From a virus: 35,299 nucleotides of DNA. The position numbers and the translations under genes are program-made. The notes under the pieces are model-generated. The model saw only the letters and a list, made by a program, of their open reading frames with translations, did no database searches and was not told the origin of the DNA. Below, one piece after another: positions 17,584-25,456 of the stretch. The stretch covers positions 1 to 35,299 of the IMG/VR virus record IMGVR_UViG_3300023199_000272, one strand, 5' to 3'. Positions within the stretch are counted from its first letter, which is position 1; each line of letters opens with the position of its first letter.

Positions 17584-18540
17584 TTAGACGGTAATAACGG
17601 CCTGCAGAGAACGGTTATTAGTTGTGAGGTTTCCTGCCCAACCAATGAGCTTAACCATTGCGTCCTGATTGGTTGCAAACCGATCCGGCGAAAGCGGAAC
17701 CATGTTGCGAGCCGAGTGGGGACGATAGAAAAGGTAATTGGTATTCAGGAAGTACATGTGCGCAGAAGGTGCGTCACCACCAATACCCCCATCGGGAACC
17801 ACATCAGCGCCCTGGAATTTGAGGTTTTGGAAGCCAGCTTCTGCAAGGCTAGCGCTTGAGAAACGCTGCAGCGCCTGCAGGCTTTCCCAATATGCGCGAT
17901 ACGCCAGGTTGTCGGCCATGATCAAATCGCAAGCATCACGATTGCGCATCGTGGCAAGCCAGGTTTCATTCATGGCAGGCTGGACGTTCGAAGCAGAAAA
18001 CGCACCGCCAAGCGATTTCTTGTAGTTCTGCCAGAACGTCCAAGTTGAGCTGTCGATGCCGCCGACGGTTCCTGTGCCCGTGTCAGACACGAGAAGCTGC
18101 AGGCCGCCAATCTGCTTGCCACCATCAGCAGTGCCATCCGAATAAACATCGTTTGACATCTGGTTGATCATAGTGGCTTCAGCATTTTCAATGCGGCTTT
18201 CAAGTAAATCAATCACCTGCTCAGGGCCGGCATTCTGGAGCATTTCAAGGCCAGAAATGGTGATTGCTACAGCGGCCTGCTTAATGCCAAATTCAGCGGC
18301 CGTGAAAACATCAGATGGACGGATGTCCAGCTGTTCATAACCGCTATAGCGCTTGTATGTTTGGTTCTCAGCGTAGCTGATTTCTTGAACGATAGAACGC
18401 CCACCGGAAATAGGCTTCGCCTTTCCGCGCTGCTTCAGGCGCATGAGCAACGCGGTATTGCCCGTGAAGTTGTCAGCCAACTTCTTAGAGCGGTTGCGAA
18501 GTGTAGTTGTAACAATTTCACCGAGATTGGGGCTCGTCAT
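17584..18540 (-). CDS. Major capsid protein
   Basis: This 318-residue protein is the predicted coat protein, probably HK97-fold. The start TSPNLGEIVTTTLRNRSKKL and the segment PISGGRSIVQEISYAENQTY are typical of a coat family seen in podoviruses and some other phages. They are followed by a long spine-helix region (GPEQVIDLLESRIENAEATM) and a C-terminal beta part (FLNTNYLFYRPHSARN). The gene has the strongest ribosome site in the window (GGAGGATTTACC before ATG), is preceded by a 254-base gap with hairpins, and is flanked by scaffold and accessory genes. Length and position fit a coat protein. No protease gene is visible between portal and coat, so maturation cleavage is not implied. Confidence 0.8.
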   Translation of the reverse strand: MTSPNLGEIVTTTLRNRSKKLADNFTGNTALLMRLKQRGKAKPISGGRSIVQEISYAENQTYKRYSGYEQLDIRPSDVFTAAEFGIKQAAVAITISGLEMLQNAGPEQVIDLLESRIENAEATMINQMSNDVYSDGTADGGKQIGGLQLLVSDTGTGTVGGIDSSTWTFWQNYKKSLGGAFSASNVQPAMNETWLATMRNRDACDLIMADNLAYRAYWESLQALQRFSSASLAEAGFQNLKFQGADVVPDGGIGGDAPSAHMYFLNTNYLFYRPHSARNMVPLSPDRFATNQDAMVKLIGWAGNLTTNNRSLQAVITV

Positions 18541-18794
18541 GGTAAATCCTCCGTTAATGAAGCCCGTTAAGGTTCAAGCCGGGACGGTTTGCCATGCAGG
18601 AGCCCAGAAAAGCAGTAAGCCAAAAGCAAAACTGCTAAAGCGCTCATATTGCCGGTTGCTGTCGGCTTAGTTTCGTAAAGCTAGCTGAGCGGGCCTAAGC
18701 ATATCGCTCAGTTTTGTTCTTTGAATATAATAACGCATTAGAAATCCACGCGTGCGCCCAAGATTTAACGGTTTAGGCGCACGCGTCATTTGCC
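18541..18794 (-). promoter_or_regulatory. Capsid leader region with three hairpins
   Basis: No gene is seen in these 254 bases. Three inverted repeats can be read: 18748-18758 with 18776-18786 (perfect 11 bp, 17-base loop), 18685-18690 with 18706-18711 (6 bp), and 18611-18616 with 18631-18636 (6 bp, followed on the minus strand by a short U-rich run). The first, just after the scaffold stop, may be a terminator or processing site. An AT-rich TTATTATATTC lies between the first and second. I could not identify a convincing -35/-10 pair. The block separates scaffold from capsid expression. Confidence 0.6.
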
Positions 18795-20096
18795 TTATAC
18801 GCGTCCACGATTTTCCTGCTGTTGCCAGGCTTTTGTGATCATGGATCGAAGATCGCCAGAAGTATCGTCCGCTGGCGCGGAACCAACATTGACGCCTGAC
18901 GTGGGTAGGCTAGCGCCGGCTTTTCTGGCAGCTTCCGCTTCTGAGCGGCGACGCGCTTCGGCTTCTCGCTCCCATCGCCTCTGTATTGTTTCCATTTGAC
19001 GCTGCGAATATTCAGGATGAGCGGCCACTGCGGCGCTGTAGGCCTGCTCAAGCTGCGCGTTAGGGTTAGCATCCATGATTGCAGCCATGTCGTGACGAAC
19101 ATCCTCGAAAAACGGATATTTTGGATTACCGCTATCGTCCGTCATGCTTGCAAACTCTTGAATGCTTTGCTCGCCAAGTTGTGACGCATAGGCTTGCTGC
19201 TGCGTCATTTGCGTTGATGCATGCTGCGAAAGCTGGCTAACCTGTTGCCGAAGCTGCGCCAGCTCCTGCATAAGAGCTGGCGGCATCTGAGCTTGCTGAG
19301 GTGTCTGTTGCTGTTGGGCGGGCTGCTTTCCCTCAACCGTCTTTTCAAATTGATCAACAGGGTTGCCGGCCTGATCAACAACTTGAACAATGTGCTTTTC
19401 AATTGGTTCGGGCGCTTTTATGCCAAATTGCTCCGGTGTTAGGCCGCGTTGCTGCATAAACCACTGCGCGAACTCGGCTGGCTTGGCTGCCGCAAAATCG
19501 CTTAGTGCAAAAAGCTGTTGCAAAGCACGTGCGTCGTCAAGGCCCTGCATCTGCCAGCCCTGGCGCCGCGGCGCAATCATCTGCTCTATGCCATCGTAGC
19601 CGCGAAAGCGCGCTTGCATTTCTTCGCGCTCTTTGGCTAGCGCCTGCATCCTCTGCGTAAAGGTGCCTTCAATGCCTTTGTTGCGATTGACAAGAATTTG
19701 CTGTGCCTTGCGAGCAGTTTCGGCGTGCTCTGGGCCTAAAAGCTGTTCCAAGGCGTCGAAGGTGTCTTTTTCTTCCTTCGTCCACTTAACGGGCGGCTCA
19801 ACATCCCCCTCCTTCTTTGACGTAACGGCTTCATCTTTTTTCGCTTGATCGCCCGTCCGCTCGTCTCCCTTGGCGCTATCGTCGCCTGTTTCCTCAATCG
19901 AATTAGGGGCGGCCCGATCATCGCTGCTTTCGGGAACCTTGCCCTTGAGCGGGTTGTCTTCGGCGAATTGATCACCGCGCTGAAGCAAATCGTCAGCAGA
20001 AACATCAGCGGGAGAGCTACCGCCAAAAGCTGAAACTAAATCTCCACGCACGGAACCCTCTTGAACTTCAACGGTTTCTGTGTTGTTAAGTGGCAT
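18795..20096 (-). CDS. Scaffolding-like protein
   Basis: This 433-residue protein starts at the ATG at 20096, nine bases after AAGGAA. It is acidic and disordered at first (residues about 1-100, many Asp/Glu/Ser), has a conserved helix-rich middle (WTKEEKDTFDALEQLLGPEH, GIEGTFTQRMQALAKEREEM), then a Gln-rich coiled region (about 255-310) and a basic helical end (RRWEREAEARRRSEAEAARK). Position between portal-adjacent gene and coat, high charge, long helices and Gln content fit a scaffold or internal core protein needed to build the procapsid. In this phage type the middle helical block after a charged N-terminus is commonly annotated as scaffold. No protease motif is seen. Confidence 0.7.
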   Translation of the reverse strand: MPLNNTETVEVQEGSVRGDLVSAFGGSSPADVSADDLLQRGDQFAEDNPLKGKVPESSDDRAAPNSIEETGDDSAKGDERTGDQAKKDEAVTSKKEGDVEPPVKWTKEEKDTFDALEQLLGPEHAETARKAQQILVNRNKGIEGTFTQRMQALAKEREEMQARFRGYDGIEQMIAPRRQGWQMQGLDDARALQQLFALSDFAAAKPAEFAQWFMQQRGLTPEQFGIKAPEPIEKHIVQVVDQAGNPVDQFEKTVEGKQPAQQQQTPQQAQMPPALMQELAQLRQQVSQLSQHASTQMTQQQAYASQLGEQSIQEFASMTDDSGNPKYPFFEDVRHDMAAIMDANPNAQLEQAYSAAVAAHPEYSQRQMETIQRRWEREAEARRRSEAEAARKAGASLPTSGVNVGSAPADDTSGDLRSMITKAWQQQENRGRV

Positions 20097-20145
20097 TATC
20101 AAAATTCCTTTCGAGGCCTTCAACAAAGCTACGCAAGCCGCAGGC

Positions 20146-20191
20146 ATGTTCGATATAAGTTACAAATGGGAAATGTTCGATTTAAGTTACA
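20146..20191. repeat. Imperfect tandem duplication at the end of a portal-adjacent gene
   Basis: ATGTTCGATATAAGTTACA (20146-20164) and ATGTTCGATTTAAGTTACA (20173-20191) differ at one of 19 bases and are offset by 27 bases. The right copy includes the stop codon of the gene at 20182-20631. The left copy lies in the gap before the scaffold ribosome site. Confidence 0.85.
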
Positions 20192-20631
20192 TCGGCGCGA
20201 ACCACGTCGCCTGTCTTAATGTTTTCTGAAACATTTACGGGCGGTAAATCACTAGCGTCAGGCTCGGGTGCCTCAATAAAGCCCTGCTCAACTTTGTCGT
20301 AAGCTTCTTTAATGTCTTCCGCCAAAGAGGCTTTAGCCGCCCTTGCCGTCTTTTCTTCCGCAGATGCTGTGTCTATTTTTTCGTTACCCAATTCAATGCA
20401 ATCATGCACTTTTAAATGCTCTTTGTGCGAGCTGCGGGACGTAATCATTTCACCTGTAATAGGGCTTTTGTACTCAACGCGATCAAGAATAATCTGCGGC
20501 ATTGACAAATCAGATCGTTTGGACGCATCCCCACGGGCCCTACCGTGGTTCCACCTCTTGATAGCCCGTCCGCGAACGCGCTCAGCCGGCCCTAGGAAAT
20601 CCATATCAAGGCCTGAAAGGGAAATTGCCAC
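20182..20631 (-). CDS. Conserved small protein between portal and scaffold
   Basis: This 149-residue protein starts at a GTG that shares one base with the portal TAG stop; GGAG lies a few bases upstream. The middle holds a motif common in phages next to portal genes: MPQIILDRVEYKSPITGEMI then SRSSHKEHLKVHDCIELGNE, where a short peptide after 'K-P/MITGEMITSR' is followed by 'H-HL--HGCIE-GNE'. The C-terminus is a charged helix (EEKTARAAKASLAEDIKEAY) and an acidic tail. It is probably a small virion-assembly or portal-associated factor. No function is established. The stop codon lies in a duplicated 19-base segment. Confidence 0.7.
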   Translation of the reverse strand: MAISLSGLDMDFLGPAERVRGRAIKRWNHGRARGDASKRSDLSMPQIILDRVEYKSPITGEMITSRSSHKEHLKVHDCIELGNEKIDTASAEEKTARAAKASLAEDIKEAYDKVEQGFIEAPEPDASDLPPVNVSENIKTGDVVRADVT

Positions 20632-23108
20632 TACCTATCTCCAGTGTTATTTTGAGCTGCGGCGCGCTGTTGAGCCTCAGCTTTTGCCAATTCTGCTGCT
20701 ACCTTCTCCGTGTGCTTGGCAGAATCAAGCTCGCGAGTGGCATGCCCCTCAGACGCCTTGGCTTCAAGCGCTGCAATGTGCATTTCGCCGTCAATCATTT
20801 TCTCAGCCTGGCGCGTGGCGCGCTCTTGGGCCTTATCGCCCGCTTCACCATCTATCTTGAACAGCTGGATATCCTGTCCGCGCTTCGCTGTTTCTGCGTT
20901 CAGGTGCGCAGCTTCGCGCTGCGCACTAACTTGGGCCGCGGCCTTTTCGTTGTCGGAAACAAGCTTGGCTTCGCGCGCTTTGGCATCACGCTCCCTGCTC
21001 TGAGCGTCCACCCGAAGACGGCCAAACTTCTCTTGCGTTTCCATTTGCACGCGCTGGTCATCCACCCGGACGCGATTTTCTTCAATTCCAAGCCGGCGCT
21101 CGTCAAGTTGCAGTTTTTTGTGCTCAATCTGCAGCTCTTCAGGCGATTTTCCTTGTCGCTGCGCATTTGGATCAGTGCCAGGCCCCTCGCTCAGAACCTT
21201 TTCAATAGCTTCCTCAAGCTGCGCCTCCATGGTGCGGCCAATCGGGAAGCCGCGAACACCAAACATAAGCAGCTCAGCGATAACGGGGCCAAAGTTCGGA
21301 GCTGTCTTAGCCATCTCCATGGCACCAGTTATGTATTGCCCAACGCTTTGTAAGAATTGCACGCGCTGTTGTTGCTCTGCTGATTGCGCCTGCCCACCAA
21401 GTGTCTCGTTGTCGATCTTGATGCGAAATCCGCGCGTCACATCGTTACGGAGCAGGCTGAGCGCAGCGTTAAAGCGCTCCTCATCAAACACCGTCTGCGG
21501 CGGACGCGGGGGCTGCCCTAGCGCCTGAGCTTGCTGCTCTGCTTCTTTTGTGAATACCTGCTCGGCACTCGAAAGCGCCTTGATCTCTTCATCGCTGTAG
21601 TGCTTGCAGATAAGCTGAGCTTTGATCTCAAGAAGCTCGCGAGCATGGCGAGCAACCATCCTTTGGCGCTTGCGAAGACGCATCGTTGCGAAATCGCCTT
21701 TAACCTCTTGGGCGCGAGCCGTTTCGCGATAATCAGAGGCCCCGCGTACAATATCGCTAATGCCTGTAACTTCGTACAGCTCTTGCATGAGTTGGCGACG
21801 ATGGGCGCTCAACTCTTTTACAACAGCAATGATTTCTGCAAGAGGAAGAAAATCAATTGCACCCTTAAGCCCGCCACGCTCTGCAAAAGCTGCCCAACTA
21901 TCGACGGGAATTAACTCATTCTCGTTTGTCTGCCTCACTATGCGGGTGATTTCCTCACCCATGGCGCTGTCATAGCAACCTGCCACGCGCAGCGCGGAAA
22001 CGAGCAGTTTAAGCCGCTGCGTAACTTCGTCAATTTCGTCAAGCGTATCCTGCACCGTGTAATACAGCGGAACGGGAATAAGGCTTTCCGGTGTGGTTGT
22101 GCCGTACATTGGCTTGGGGCATGGATAAAAGCCCTCCAAGCCGTAGATGTCATCTTTTTTGTCCAACACGCTGTCATGAAAATCTGGGCAAATCCAAATC
22201 ACTTGACGCTTTGATCTGTCCCAAATTTCCCAAACTCGCGCCCGCCCAAAGAGCCCTTTAAAATCGTCAGGCTCACGGGCGGCAACATTTGTCATTCCGG
22301 TTCCGGGCTTAGGGCTCCTGTCCGTATATTGGAGCTTTTCAGCAACATCTTCGCCAAAGCGTTCCTTCGCCTCGCTGTAGAGCATGGGGACAAGACGCGC
22401 CACCCAGCCAACATGCCTCCAATCCGAAACCATTTCGTGCAGAAAATCCTTGAAAAGCACGTGCGTTACGTCGCACTCTTCGCCCACCTTCACTTGATAC
22501 TTCTCGCGATAAAATCGGCCGCCCTCATCCTCTCCAAGCTCGTAGCCTTCAGGCAGAGCCTTCTCATCGGGCAGCTCGCTTTCTTCAGTGAAATATTTTT
22601 GCTCAACAGACGTGCGAAGCTTGAAAAATGGCGTATAGCGCACCCATGTCGTGCCGCGCGCTGTTAGCTGCAGATCGTCAACGGCCTTATCTAGCGCGTC
22701 GTAAGTGTCATCGCCGTCCGAGCCGTACGAAAGGACGCGCTGCAAGATGAGAGAAGCATCGCGCGCAACACTGTCTCGATCTGAGAAACGCCGCTTCACA
22801 AACGGCCGCGGCATCTCCATAAACAGGTGCGGCTTCTCTGTCTGCACCAAGCTCCAAAACACGTTATAACGACGATAATCGTTCGGCCGGCCGTTATTCG
22901 AGTGCTGCCCATCATGTCTTTCGTCTCGATAGCGCTCAACAATGCTTTCAGAGCGCTTCCGCCATTCGTCGAAACGTTTTTCCGTGCTTTCGATCTCTTT
23001 TATCCACCTCAGCGCTTCTCGCTTCTCAGGCGGCAGCTTGTCCTCAAGCTCAGCTTTGTTTTTTACTTGCTCCGCATTTGGAGAAGTGTCGTGAGGTGTA
23101 TAAGCCAT
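20631..23108 (-). CDS. Portal protein, P22 type
   Basis: The product is 825 residues from the ATG at 23108, five bases after the terminase stop; a TTG at 23156 would overlap terminase by 43 bases and is less likely. The N-terminal half has the P22-portal pattern: FDEWRKRSESIVERYRDER, NVFWSLVQTEKPHLFMEMPR, a conserved beta/alpha core (FKDFLHEMVSDWRHVGWVAR, LIPVPLYYTVQDTLDEIDEV) and the wing helix region (DIVRGASDYRETARAQEVKG). From about residue 640 it turns into a long charged helix (ERRLGIEENRVRVDDQRVQM) as in the helical barrel of long portals. Twelve copies would form the DNA channel at one capsid vertex, next to terminase and above the adaptor. Confidence 0.85.
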   Translation of the reverse strand: MAYTPHDTSPNAEQVKNKAELEDKLPPEKREALRWIKEIESTEKRFDEWRKRSESIVERYRDERHDGQHSNNGRPNDYRRYNVFWSLVQTEKPHLFMEMPRPFVKRRFSDRDSVARDASLILQRVLSYGSDGDDTYDALDKAVDDLQLTARGTTWVRYTPFFKLRTSVEQKYFTEESELPDEKALPEGYELGEDEGGRFYREKYQVKVGEECDVTHVLFKDFLHEMVSDWRHVGWVARLVPMLYSEAKERFGEDVAEKLQYTDRSPKPGTGMTNVAAREPDDFKGLFGRARVWEIWDRSKRQVIWICPDFHDSVLDKKDDIYGLEGFYPCPKPMYGTTTPESLIPVPLYYTVQDTLDEIDEVTQRLKLLVSALRVAGCYDSAMGEEITRIVRQTNENELIPVDSWAAFAERGGLKGAIDFLPLAEIIAVVKELSAHRRQLMQELYEVTGISDIVRGASDYRETARAQEVKGDFATMRLRKRQRMVARHARELLEIKAQLICKHYSDEEIKALSSAEQVFTKEAEQQAQALGQPPRPPQTVFDEERFNAALSLLRNDVTRGFRIKIDNETLGGQAQSAEQQQRVQFLQSVGQYITGAMEMAKTAPNFGPVIAELLMFGVRGFPIGRTMEAQLEEAIEKVLSEGPGTDPNAQRQGKSPEELQIEHKKLQLDERRLGIEENRVRVDDQRVQMETQEKFGRLRVDAQSRERDAKAREAKLVSDNEKAAAQVSAQREAAHLNAETAKRGQDIQLFKIDGEAGDKAQERATRQAEKMIDGEMHIAALEAKASEGHATRELDSAKHTEKVAAELAKAEAQQRAAAQNNTGDR

Positions 23109-23113
23109 TAATG

Positions 23114-24664
23114 CTAAATCCGGTGCCGGGGCGCTTGGTGCGTCGCCGTTTTCCAAACATCATTCATTGTAACGTGAGTGATATCCGTCATTTTCTTCGC
23201 TTTTGCAGGCGTTTTTGCTGCGTAAGGGCGGCTCATGCAGCCATAGCGCACAGCATCGGGTGCGTGATCTTCGCCGTCTGTGTCGCAATCTTCCGGGTTT
23301 TTTTCGTCGTGCTGCAACATCGGCAGCGTTCTAATGATGTGTGGGCAGCAATCCATGAAATAAATCATCGGATGCTTGTCACCATGCATCTCGTGTTCTT
23401 CACCAACGAGTCGAGCCCGTATCGTATCCCAGCCCGATGTCCTGCTATTGTCTCCGCGGCGAAACATCACCTTGCCACGCACCTGGCGCGATCCTCTGAA
23501 AATGCGCTCCGCGATAGAATAGCCCCCGTCCTGCGCAAACGCGCTGGGATCAAGAACGCCATAAGTTATCTTGGGATCGCCCTTTTCGCGCTTGGCAACA
23601 CCCGCGCCCACTTCCTCCGCGAACATGCGGCAGCCCTTGTTGGGAATGAAGTTGCCCGCATTATCCTCATCACACCCGTACCACTCGCGATAGAAAACAA
23701 GCGCGCCTTTGGGGATGAGCTTGCCGCAGGGTGAATTCCACGCTTCTGAGGCAACGGCCACCCAATAAATTGCGAATGGCGAAGCTGATCCCCAATCGCC
23801 GCATCTGAAGCGCATCCACCAATCAGGAGGTGAGGTTGAGCGAATAACGTGCTTGGGAACAGAAAATTCGGGAAAATACGCGCCGTCTACAATGTTCCAA
23901 TCGCCCGTAAGCCACGCCTTTACAAGCTGCTCCGAGCCGGTCTGCGCTAGGCGGCCAACATAGCCAGGATCACTCTCAACAAGTTTTTTATTGTCTGTCA
24001 CCTTTGACGGAATGAAGGTGCGATAAACACTCTTTTTTATCAGCTCGTTTGTCTTGGGATCGAGCGTGTCCACTTCTTCGCCAATGATCTTGTAGCCAAG
24101 CGGCGAAGGATCGATGTAGCGCGCCTTAACCCAAGCGTGTCCAGGGCCACCGGGGTTTGCCGTGGCAATCATCTGACAGGGCACGCCGTGCGCAGAGCGC
24201 AGAATGCCCTTCAACTTCATGACGGGGCCAGGATTCGGGAAGTTTGTCAGCTCTTCGAAGACGATGCACTGAACGTTCCAACCCTGATATTTCTCAGCGT
24301 CGCTATCGCGCTCCAGGTGGCGCATGAGAATTTTTGCGCCATTCTTGAACTTCCAAGTTTTCTTTGCTTCCAGCCACTCAGCGTCATGAAGCGTATAAAT
24401 CTCTTTGGAGCGTGCGATAACCCCGTCTAGCTGCGTCAGCTCGCGCCGAAAAAATATGCCTGTGAAATTCTTGCCGTAGCGCTCGGCCATAATGAGAAGC
24501 TTGCCAAGCGCAGCATCCGTCTTCCCACCGCCTCTAGCTCCCCCGTATAAAATCTCCTCAACCGGACAGTGAACAAACGCAGTTTGCGGCCCCGCTTGAG
24601 GCCGCCAACTGAAATTCACATCTTCCTGATCTTCGGTGTAAGGATCGGAGCTAGCAGACAGCAT
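23114..24664 (-). CDS. terL: Terminase large subunit
   Basis: This 516-residue DNA-packaging motor has both enzyme domains. ATPase: Walker A GGARGGGKT at 41-49, Walker B CIVFEEL at 133-139 with the catalytic Glu, and the coupling motif ATANPGG at 167-173. Nuclease: Asp290 in CGDWG, Asp372 in LDPSAF, and a C-terminal acidic cluster DGEDHAPDAVRYG (463-475), consistent with an RNase H-like two-metal site. It cuts and pumps phage DNA into the procapsid through the portal. The gene follows the tRNA-Gln gene by 32 bases and leads directly into portal. The ribosome site is weak. The small subunit is not adjacent; the best candidate lies about 4 kb upstream. Confidence 0.93.
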   Translation of the reverse strand: MLSASSDPYTEDQEDVNFSWRPQAGPQTAFVHCPVEEILYGGARGGGKTDAALGKLLIMAERYGKNFTGIFFRRELTQLDGVIARSKEIYTLHDAEWLEAKKTWKFKNGAKILMRHLERDSDAEKYQGWNVQCIVFEELTNFPNPGPVMKLKGILRSAHGVPCQMIATANPGGPGHAWVKARYIDPSPLGYKIIGEEVDTLDPKTNELIKKSVYRTFIPSKVTDNKKLVESDPGYVGRLAQTGSEQLVKAWLTGDWNIVDGAYFPEFSVPKHVIRSTSPPDWWMRFRCGDWGSASPFAIYWVAVASEAWNSPCGKLIPKGALVFYREWYGCDEDNAGNFIPNKGCRMFAEEVGAGVAKREKGDPKITYGVLDPSAFAQDGGYSIAERIFRGSRQVRGKVMFRRGDNSRTSGWDTIRARLVGEEHEMHGDKHPMIYFMDCCPHIIRTLPMLQHDEKNPEDCDTDGEDHAPDAVRYGCMSRPYAAKTPAKAKKMTDITHVTMNDVWKTATHQAPRHRI

Positions 24665-24696
24665 AAGCCCATAATACGAGGGCTAGAATGCAAAAT

Positions 24697-24771
24697 TGGA
24701 TCACGGCGCAGGGACCGAACCTGCATTGTCGCATTCAAAGTGCGGTGTCCTACCAATTAGACGAGCCGTGA
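24697..24771 (-). tRNA. tRNA-Gln (anticodon UUG), CCA encoded
   Basis: Folded by eye on the minus strand. Acceptor TCACGGC pairs perfectly with GCCGTGA; the D-stem is GTCT/GGAC; the anticodon arm has loop CTTTGAA (24734-24740) with anticodon TTG at 24736-24738 and four paired bases plus one C-A mismatch; the T-arm is GCAGG-TTCGGTC-CCTGC. Position 73 is U and CCA is encoded (24697-24699), total 75 nt. The first pair is U1-A72, a feature of bacterial tRNA-Gln. Oddities are G58 instead of A in the T-loop, and U73. It is transcribed with the genes around it, so its processing would cut the transcript just before terL. Confidence 0.88.
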
Positions 24772-24776
24772 AAGAC

Positions 24777-25007
24777 TCAATTCAAAACAATCGCACTTGA
24801 TACGTCAGAGGCAGAGGGCGCGCGAACCTGCCTTATCATCTCCTCAGCCATACGCATGCTTTCGCGTTGAGTTATCAGCACCTTGACGGCCGGGCTAACG
24901 CTCCTCAGCGCAGCGAGGCTCATTGTCAACCGCGCCCCGCGGTGTTGCTGCATGATCTGCGCGTCTTGCACGCGCCGCTGCTGTGTCTGCGCCCTAATGT
25001 CCTTCAT
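24777..25007 (-). CDS. Small basic helical protein, unknown
   Basis: This 76-residue protein has a Gln/Arg-rich amphipathic N-terminal helix (MKDIRAQTQQRRVQDAQIMQ), a middle part (LTMSLAALRSVSPAVKVLIT) and a helical C-terminus. GAGGGATC directly before the ATG is a good ribosome site, and the stop lies six bases before the tRNA-Gln gene, so both are probably on one transcript. No family is recognised. Strong spacing and ribosome-site evidence support a real gene. Confidence 0.6.
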   Translation of the reverse strand: MKDIRAQTQQRRVQDAQIMQQHRGARLTMSLAALRSVSPAVKVLITQRESMRMAEEMIRQVRAPSASDVSSAIVLN

Positions 25008-25013
25008 GATCCC

Positions 25014-25451
25014 TCAAATGTGTTGTATGACGCGGAAAAGAGAGAATATTGCTACAAATGCAAAGACGTAACGCATTAACCATGCAATATTCGGAAAAGC
25101 GCCGACTTCAATAAGGCTGCTAGCTCGCCCGGCTTCAGGTTCGCTAGCGCCACCAATATGATTGCTACGATCCAACCTATTCGCCCCTGCCACTTTCGCG
25201 CCCAAGCCTTCCACCACTCTAGGGTTAGACAACCCTGTTCGTGCATTGACATCAGCGTATCGCTGATCAGGGCTATGTGCTCCGCTTGCGTCGCGGCGGC
25301 CTTGGCTTGCGCTTCCATCGCCTGAGATTGTTGAGCCATTGCTGCGCTTAAGTTCCGCAGCAAGTTCTCGTGCAATTTCTCTTGCGATTGCTTTGATATC
25401 GCCGTGCCCTTGGGAGTGCGTGTTGTCTTGCGTGGCATGCTCGACATTCAT
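25014..25451 (-). CDS. Small protein with C-terminal membrane segment, overlapping frame 1
   Basis: This 145-residue protein starts at the ATG at 25451, or three codons earlier at a GTG that overlaps the upstream stop as GTGA. The N-terminus has a charged amphipathic helix, DIKAIAREIARELAAELKRS, a pattern frequent in small phage proteins. A Gly/Ser/Asn-rich linker (about 40-115) precedes a C-terminal hydrophobic segment, IAWLMRYVFAFVAIFSLFRV. Another plausible gene (25076-25447) lies almost entirely inside it in a different frame, starting four bases later. Because the helix motif and the membrane end lie in this frame, I keep both. Function is unknown. Confidence 0.5.
   Translation of the reverse strand: MNVEHATQDNTHSQGHGDIKAIAREIARELAAELKRSNGSTISGDGSASQGRRDASGAHSPDQRYADVNARTGLSNPRVVEGLGAKVAGANRLDRSNHIGGASEPEAGRASSLIEVGAFPNIAWLMRYVFAFVAIFSLFRVIQHI
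25076..25447 (-). CDS. Small coiled-coil protein with one membrane segment, overlapping frame 2
   Basis: This 123-residue protein has a basic start (MSSMPRKTTRTPKG), a Gln/Ala-rich helix (LRNLSAAMAQQSQAMEAQAK), a second helix (AEHIALISDTLMSMHEQG), an aromatic-basic stretch (WWKAWARKWQG) and a membrane segment (IGWIVAIILVALANL) ending in an amphipathic helix. The composition is fully protein-like. Its ATG is four bases after the ATG of the frame-1 gene, so both would share one weak ribosome site. No lipobox or signal peptide is seen, so it does not fit an Rz/Rz1 spanin pair. If only one frame is expressed I cannot say which. Confidence 0.55.
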   Translation of the reverse strand: MSSMPRKTTRTPKGTAISKQSQEKLHENLLRNLSAAMAQQSQAMEAQAKAAATQAEHIALISDTLMSMHEQGCLTLEWWKAWARKWQGRIGWIVAIILVALANLKPGELAALLKSALFRILHG

Positions 25452-25456
25452 TTTGT

